In this document: positions 7,150-11,307 of the stretch, in pieces
How positions within the stretch are numbered: position 1 is the stretch's first letter
How the letters are laid out: every line of letters begins with the position of its first letter
Notes under the pieces: model-generated
What the model was told of the DNA's origin: nothing
Database searches by the model: none
The model's input: only the letters and a program-made list of their open reading frames with translations
Source: an uncultured Verrucomicrobiota bacterium
GTDB lineage: Bacteria; Verrucomicrobiota; Verrucomicrobiia; Limisphaerales; JADLHS01
Assembly (NCBI GenBank): GCA_937894935.1
Contig: CALAYC010000213.1
Coordinates: 1-11,307, forward strand
Length of the DNA: 11,307 nucleotides
Direction of reading: 5' to 3'
Made by a program: the position numbers and the translations under genes

Positions 7150-9048
7150 TTAATTCCGATCGGCAACAGGAGAAATCTTGATGGCCGCCGTTTGCGGCTG
7201 TTGATTGCGAACCAGGCGTTCCAACGCCGCCAGCCGTTCGTCATGCTCCTTGTTCTTCGCGGACAGTTCCGCGTTCTGACGCTCAAGTTTCTCTACTTGC
7301 CCCTTGAGCTGAGCCACTTCGTCGTCATGTTGCTGTTTGAACTCCTGAAGTGCCTTGATGGCGATGAGCGCGAAGTCGTCATAACCAACGGTAAGATTCG
7401 TTTCCCTGGTTTGCGGGTTTTCCAGCTCATCCACCAGATCGGGGAAAAGCGGTTGCACTTCCTGGGCAATTACACCGAGCATGTGTTTGGAATCATCCGG
7501 ACTGTTCTTCCAACGGTAGCGCCGCACCTGAACCTTCAACGCGCGATCCAACATGGACTCAGCATCAACGATGTCTTTCTTTAACTTTCGGTCGGAAGGA
7601 AAGTTCCAGTTGTTATCTCCGTCGTAAGCGATGGCAATATCACCCGGGCTCCAATGGCTTTGGTTCATTTGAAATACCAACTGTCCGTTTGATTGATACC
7701 CTCCGCCGTTGCGATACATGGTGGCATATTTGCCATCAGACCGCTCCACCCGCAGCCCCGCCACGGTATCGTTCCGAACCGTCAACGGATAGCTTGGTTC
7801 GGTTGTGCCCAACCCGACATAACCATTATTCCATCGGATGATGAAGTCGGTGCCCGCGCGCATGATGTCATCAATCACAAACGAATAGCCGCTGCCTGTG
7901 TTTGCAACCTCGTCCGTCTCCGGCACACCGACATCCCACGTCCGCCAGGCGCTACCAGTCCCCGAACGTGAAGACATTCGAATCATCCCTTCGGAATTTG
8001 CAATACCAGCATCGCCAATTTGTACTTTCTTTCCGGGATTCGTCGTACCGATTCCGACGTTACCCGCACTGTTGATCCGCATCTTTTCCGTTGAATCTGT
8101 GAAAAACTGGATCAACCCATCAGCTGTGCTGAACATTCCGCTGTCATTGTCACCTCCATTACCGGCAAACGCATAGCCATTGTTATTCACGCCGCCCCCC
8201 GCAGGAACTCCACCTCGAGCACGAATACCTCCATTGACCTGCAGACTCGCCCCCGGAGCGTCTGTGCCAATACCGACGTTGCCGGCACCAGTGATATACA
8301 GCCTCGAGACACTGTTATTGTCCCGGAGATTGAAACCGCCACTGCCGAAATTCATGTACGTCCGGTCGTCATTCCAGCGCGGCCAAAAGAACGGCTCATA
8401 AGTCCCCTGCGTATTCTTCGCGTACCAGACCCGCGCGTTATCAAAGTAAAAATGCCCCGTGAAAGATTGGTCATTGTTGAACGTGTTACCGCCGTTGCGC
8501 AAAGCCACGTTACTGCTCAACCGATTATCCGGCACTGTGCCACTGGTGACCGCCCCGCCATCCACACTCATCGCTTTGTGCGCCAGAAATGCATACGGCG
8601 ACGTCAGTAAACGCAATCGCGGCAGAATGTTCGCATCAGAGCCTCCCGGCCCGATGCCTTTGACGGTGATACCGACCCAGCGGTCCGATGCGGTATTATT
8701 CGTAAAGATCGTATTCAACGTCGGGCGCGGCTCGCCAATACTGCTGCCTTCCCCAAGTAACACACTGAAGTTGCCACGATCCACGGTGACCGTTTGTTGT
8801 TCCGCCCAGAGGGGCACTGTTCCACCACTCGCGGCGTCCCAGATGCGAAAGATCACATCATAATTCTTCGGCGCATTCGTACCCAATGGCACGCCATTGG
8901 CATCCACCAGGAAACCTTGAAAGGTCATCAAGGTCGGTGGATTGGCGTTGGCTTGCGCAGCGGCCCGGTTGGCGCCGAGAAGCAAGGCAACGGCACACAG
9001 CGATGCGGTCAACGCGCGATTCAATCGGAGGTGGGACTGGATCTTCAT
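7150..9048 (-). CDS. Exported fibre-like protein with Peptidase_S74 (intramolecular chaperone) C-terminus
   Basis: This 632-aa protein has a signal peptide (MKIQSHLRLNRALTASLCAV, cleavage near AAA-Q). Next comes a beta domain of the type QGFLVDANGVPL ... IFRIWDAASGG ... SPYAFLAHKA, common at the start of bacterial fibre-like proteins. Three NVGIGT-type repeats follow (about residues 255-275, 328-348 and 408-426), then the S74 domain from about 485 (SDRKLKKDI, YRWKN, GVIAQEVQPLFPDLV), then a heptad coiled coil (about 565-613). In phage tailspikes this domain drives trimer folding and then cuts itself off just before the Ser; the Ser485/Lys490 pair has the same five-residue spacing. The start is the ATG at 9048; an in-frame TTG at 9078 would add ten residues ahead of the signal peptide and is less likely. 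It lies 38 nt after the upstream gene, and its stop is TAA at 7150-7152. No phage genes are nearby, so it is probably a cellular surface or secreted fibre. Its binding target is unknown. Confidence 0.9.
   Translation of the reverse strand: MKIQSHLRLNRALTASLCAVALLLGANRAAAQANANPPTLMTFQGFLVDANGVPLGTNAPKNYDVIFRIWDAASGGTVPLWAEQQTVTVDRGNFSVLLGEGSSIGEPRPTLNTIFTNNTASDRWVGITVKGIGPGGSDANILPRLRLLTSPYAFLAHKAMSVDGGAVTSGTVPDNRLSSNVALRNGGNTFNNDQSFTGHFYFDNARVWYAKNTQGTYEPFFWPRWNDDRTYMNFGSGGFNLRDNNSVSRLYITGAGNVGIGTDAPGASLQVNGGIRARGGVPAGGGVNNNGYAFAGNGGDNDSGMFSTADGLIQFFTDSTEKMRINSAGNVGIGTTNPGKKVQIGDAGIANSEGMIRMSSRSGTGSAWRTWDVGVPETDEVANTGSGYSFVIDDIMRAGTDFIIRWNNGYVGLGTTEPSYPLTVRNDTVAGLRVERSDGKYATMYRNGGGYQSNGQLVFQMNQSHWSPGDIAIAYDGDNNWNFPSDRKLKKDIVDAESMLDRALKVQVRRYRWKNSPDDSKHMLGVIAQEVQPLFPDLVDELENPQTRETNLTVGYDDFALIAIKALQEFKQQHDDEVAQLKGQVEKLERQNAELSAKNKEHDERLAALERLVRNQQPQTAAIKISPVADRN
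7345..7596 (-). other. Peptidase_S74 auto-processing domain
   Basis: The domain runs from Ser485 (codon 7596-7594) to about residue 568 of the fibre protein. The dyad is Ser485 and Lys490 in SDRKLK. In endosialidase tailspikes the equivalent Ser and Lys carry out cleavage immediately before the Ser after trimer folding. Downstream GVIAQEVQ and the PDLV stretch are further family hallmarks. If active, cleavage would release about 148 C-terminal residues including the coiled coil. Confidence 0.85.
7771..8286 (-). repeat. Three NVGIGT-type repeats in the fibre shaft
   Basis: Degenerate motifs AGNVGIGTDAPGASLQV (8286-8224), AGNVGIGTTNPGKKVQI (about 8067-8005) and GYVGLGTTEPSYPLTV (about 7827-7771) occur within the fibre protein. 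Such repeats are widespread in phage tail fibres and in exported bacterial S74 proteins, where they form parts of the trimeric beta shaft. The span given includes the non-repetitive spacers between them. Confidence 0.75.
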
Positions 9049-9086
9049 GTTTTCGATTGGGGTTCTTAAAGGTTTCAAAATTGAGG

Positions 9087-10892
9087 TCAGGGCGCCGGCG
9101 TGAGTTGCGCGATTTCACTGATTCGATTCAGCGAGAAATCGCCACGCACATGAAACTGCCGGGTATCGTTCGTGCCCCCGGCGCGAGCAAGCCCTTTGAC
9201 AGTTATGGTTTCGAGATAAGTACCCGTGATGGTATGGGTCGCGGAAACGAGACTTCTGAAATCATTTCCGGGCGGTTTTACGCTTAAGGTGATCTGCCGT
9301 TCGACGTGATAACTTTCCGAACCTTGCGGCAGCAGATTTTTGAAATTCGTATCCAGATTGTCGTGGTCTGGATGATACGCGTGGACAAACGGATTGGATT
9401 CCCGATCATTGTAACCGAGTGAAACTGTCGTGGTGAGATTCGTCTGCGTGGCAATTTTCCCATTGAACTGCCACCCCGTATTCGCAGCAGTCCACGGCAA
9501 ATGTACTGAGCTGAGCCGCCGCGCAGCCGTCAGGAATTTCGGCGCAATCGCCGTTTCTTTCAGCGAAAGTACCTGATTCGTGTTTGCATCCAACCCCACG
9601 AAAACGCGCTGCAACAGAACCGCATTGCCCACTGCGGGATTATGCACAATCAGCCGCAATGGATAGGAACGCGGCACCCCACCGAGCGATGTATCCACTT
9701 TTTCCACGATGTAACTGCCATTGCTGGAAACAGCGAAGCTGCCGTCAGGATTCCTGATGAACGTTTGAAGATAGTGCCCCACCTCGTTCACCTCGGCTTT
9801 CCCCACCCAAAGCCCCGCACTCGTCGCTGCGGTAGCTGATACGCCAACGTCCACTTGCGAAAAACCGAGACTGTCCTTAAACCGCAGTATTCCCGCCAGC
9901 AACGCTCCTGGAGACGTCGTAATTGCAGCGCGGTTCAATCCGATAACCACTTCCACTTCGGATCCCGGCGTTCCGGCTGGCGCGAGCGTCCAGGTCCGTG
10001 TGCCATTGACCGGCAAGGTGGTGTAACTGTAAGAAAGATTCGTCACGACAAAATCGCCGCGCACAATCAACGGCGGCGTACCGACGAAGCCTGTCTGACC
10101 GGCTGGTGCGGCTTCCGAATTGGCGAGTGACAGCGTAACGTTAAGGGAATTGGTCACGAGATTCTTCAAGCGCAATGACGCCGTGCTCAGATCGCCGCCA
10201 AATTTCACCTCCGTTCCGCTCAGCGTGACTTCGAAGGGACCGAAATAGCTGTTGAACACATCGCCGGCCCGAATCCAGAACGCCTGCCCGCGCTTGACCG
10301 GCACATTGCGAAACAGGCTCGGAATAATCTTCATTGGATTGTTCGGCCCCAATTCGCCTCCGGGATATTGAAAAACTTCAGGAATGACTGATTGCAAATC
10401 CGGCGATCGCGCAAGAAAAGCATCAAGTCGTGGCGGATTCACCGGCACCGTGGAAAATCCAAGCAGATTCAAACCGGTCACGGTCCAGCGCGGCCGCGGC
10501 GGAACGGGTTTTCCTTTGATCGACCAGTTATAAGTGGGCGCATTGACTCCCACGCGTACGAGATACGCCGAGTCGCCTACCAGACGTTGCAACGAATTGG
10601 CCGACTTGGTGCGCACCCAACTCGCCCACTCGCTGCCAGGATTGGGATTGTTCGGACTATCAGTGAACTGCGTCGTAGTCGGCGGATTCCAACGCCACAC
10701 TTCGATGATTGGATTATTCGCATCACTTCCGATCAACGCTTCGAGCGTCGTATGAGAAGCATCCACATGCAGGAACACCGCGTTCCAACCGGCTTTCAAT
10801 TCGATCGTTTGCGTCTGCCACTGCGCGCTCGCCGGAATGGCCCAGATCATCATCGACAAAAACAAAAACCGAAAGAGCGAATAGCACTTCAT
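9087..10892 (-). CDS. Exported protein of unknown family (601 aa)
   Basis: The protein starts at the ATG at 10892 and ends with TGA at 9087-9089. Residues 1-23 are a classical signal peptide (hydrophobic FRFLFLSMMIWAIP, cleavage after ASA before Gln24). The mature protein opens with IELKAGWNAVFLHVDAS, a 'GWN...V' opening seen in many secreted proteins of this bacterial group. Residues about 220-360 look like one or two Ig-like beta domains (SLRLKNLVTNSLNVTLSL, TWTLAPAGTPG). Near the C-terminus is a polar motif HAYHPDHDNLD at residues 504-514, with clustered His and Asp that could bind metal. No enzyme fold or membrane anchor was recognised. It is the first gene of the three-gene block, 38 nt ahead of the fibre gene, so a role with the other two exported proteins is likely. 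I cannot assign a function. Confidence 0.85.
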   Translation of the reverse strand: MKCYSLFRFLFLSMMIWAIPASAQWQTQTIELKAGWNAVFLHVDASHTTLEALIGSDANNPIIEVWRWNPPTTTQFTDSPNNPNPGSEWASWVRTKSANSLQRLVGDSAYLVRVGVNAPTYNWSIKGKPVPPRPRWTVTGLNLLGFSTVPVNPPRLDAFLARSPDLQSVIPEVFQYPGGELGPNNPMKIIPSLFRNVPVKRGQAFWIRAGDVFNSYFGPFEVTLSGTEVKFGGDLSTASLRLKNLVTNSLNVTLSLANSEAAPAGQTGFVGTPPLIVRGDFVVTNLSYSYTTLPVNGTRTWTLAPAGTPGSEVEVVIGLNRAAITTSPGALLAGILRFKDSLGFSQVDVGVSATAATSAGLWVGKAEVNEVGHYLQTFIRNPDGSFAVSSNGSYIVEKVDTSLGGVPRSYPLRLIVHNPAVGNAVLLQRVFVGLDANTNQVLSLKETAIAPKFLTAARRLSSVHLPWTAANTGWQFNGKIATQTNLTTTVSLGYNDRESNPFVHAYHPDHDNLDTNFKNLLPQGSESYHVERQITLSVKPPGNDFRSLVSATHTITGTYLETITVKGLARAGGTNDTRQFHVRGDFSLNRISEIAQLTPAP

Positions 10893-11185
10893 GAATTATT
10901 TTTTTAGGGCTCACGTGACCGCAACCGAGAACGCACGTCGCGGTTCTCTTTCATCCTGGCTGGAAGGATATCTGAATGGACGGATAAGAATCATACGTAA
11001 ATATACTCCGCAAGAATTATTTGCATTCGCTGAAACTTATTAACGACAACCGGATAACTCGTCTTCCCCAGTCTCCCCAGCGATTCCAGAAATCTCCTGT
11101 CCATTCATCCCGTCGCCACCCAACCCAAACATGTCAGTGCGACGACTTGCCTCTCTCGAAGCCGGTGTGGATAGTCTTTTGCGCT
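10893..11185. promoter_or_regulatory. Divergent intergenic region with promoters for both sides
   Basis: This 293-nt stretch has no supportable gene and lies between two divergent exported-protein genes, so it must hold the start signals of both. The minus-strand side is AT-rich from about 10985 to 11045 and contains TATGAT (10995-10990) and TATATT (11005-11000) as possible -10 boxes, but no good -35 partner at normal spacing. Just before the ATG of the 601-aa gene is an A/T run (minus-strand AAAAAAATAATTC) instead of a Shine-Dalgarno site. On the plus side no convincing promoter was found. An 8-bp palindrome, TCACGTGA, sits at 10911-10918. Confidence 0.5.
10927..10948 (-). promoter_or_regulatory. 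Hairpin in the presumed 5' leader of the three-gene operon
   Basis: GAGAAC at 10927-10932 and GTTCTC at 10943-10948 are perfect inverted copies separated by ten bases. On the minus-strand transcript the stem can be extended inward, with one bulged C, by pairing CGC with GCG around a loop of GACGU. It lies 35 bases upstream of the first start codon. There is no U-run after it, so it does not look like an intrinsic terminator. It could be a leader structure or an operator for a dimeric repressor. Confidence 0.4.
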
Positions 11186-11307
11186 ATGACTCCGTTGTTT
11201 CGTCGGCCTGTTGTGCTGGGGTGGATTCTGCTTTTTTGCGTCGCTCTTTCCGACTCGTCTCGCGCTCAAAATCCTGAATTTCGGGCGTTCTGGGTGGATG
11301 CATGGGG
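11186..11307 (+). CDS. Secreted glycosyl-hydrolase-like (GHL10-type) protein, N-terminal part only
   Basis: The frame opens at the ATG at 11186 and is still open at the right edge, giving 40 codons plus two bases. Residues 1-27 form a signal peptide: RR, a hydrophobic core (PVVLGWILLFCVALS), then SSRA before Gln28. The mature start PEFRAFWVDAWG matches the opening strand of the glycosyl-hydrolase-like 10 family (PF02638 type), in which R-A-x-W-V-D/A begins the TIM barrel of secreted or surface enzymes thought to act on glycans. The catalytic residues lie outside the window. An in-frame GTG at 11165 would add seven residues ahead of the signal peptide; the ATG fits better. It is transcribed away from the three-gene block. 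The family call rests on about ten residues. Confidence 0.6.
   Translation, partial: MTPLFRRPVVLGWILLFCVALSDSSRAQNPEFRAFWVDAW

Noticed and set aside
7150..9048. Prophage tail-fibre remnant
   Set aside because: The S74 fibre looks phage-like, but it has a Sec signal peptide and no phage structural, lysis or integrase genes are near it.
9049..9078. TTG start for the fibre gene ten codons upstream
   Set aside because: It would put PLRTPIEN ahead of a normal signal peptide; the ATG at 9048 gives a standard signal peptide directly.
11131..11277. Short plus-strand frame MSVRRLASLEAG...
   Set aside because: It overlaps the secreted glycosidase start in another frame, has no domain or signal peptide, and ends after 48 codons.

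Overview
The window looks like chromosomal DNA from a free-living Gram-negative bacterium of the PVC group, most likely Verrucomicrobiota. This rests on the style of the proteins (very long exported proteins rich in N, T, P and G, a structural repeat protein with a Peptidase_S74 tail, and a secreted family-10-like glycosidase start) and on a moderate GC content. No rRNA, tRNA or marker gene confirms it, so the taxonomy is an inference.

Layout. Almost the whole window (10892 down to base 1) is one minus-strand block of three tightly spaced genes, read in this order. (1) 10892-9087 is a 601-aa exported protein of unknown family. (2) 9048-7150 is a 632-aa exported trimeric fibre-like protein with NVGIGT-type repeats, a complete-looking S74 intramolecular-chaperone domain with its Ser-Lys dyad, and a C-terminal coiled coil. 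(3) 7131 to beyond base 1 is a giant exported protein of which 2,377 codons lie in the window without any stop; its C-terminal end is outside. Gaps between the genes are 38 and 17-18 nt, so they are very probably one transcript. All three begin with a Sec/signal-peptidase-I type signal peptide, and none has a clear Shine-Dalgarno site.

A 293-nt divergent intergenic region (10893-11185) separates this block from a plus-strand gene that begins at 11186 and runs off the right edge. Only its signal peptide and the first residues of a mature domain resembling glycosyl-hydrolase-like family 10 (motif FRAFWVDAWG) are visible.

How the genes may work together. The giant protein has beta-rich N-terminal modules, one of them duplicated, then an Ig/He_PIG-like domain, and finally a long helical and coiled-coil region. 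From memory this last region resembles the shaft and TcB-binding end of Tc-toxin A subunits. Together with a self-processing fibre and a third exported protein, this suggests a secreted or surface-attached multi-protein assembly (adhesion, delivery or toxin-like). That reading is inference; the genes, frames, signal peptides and S74 dyad are directly visible. The many plus-strand open frames opposite the block are shadows.
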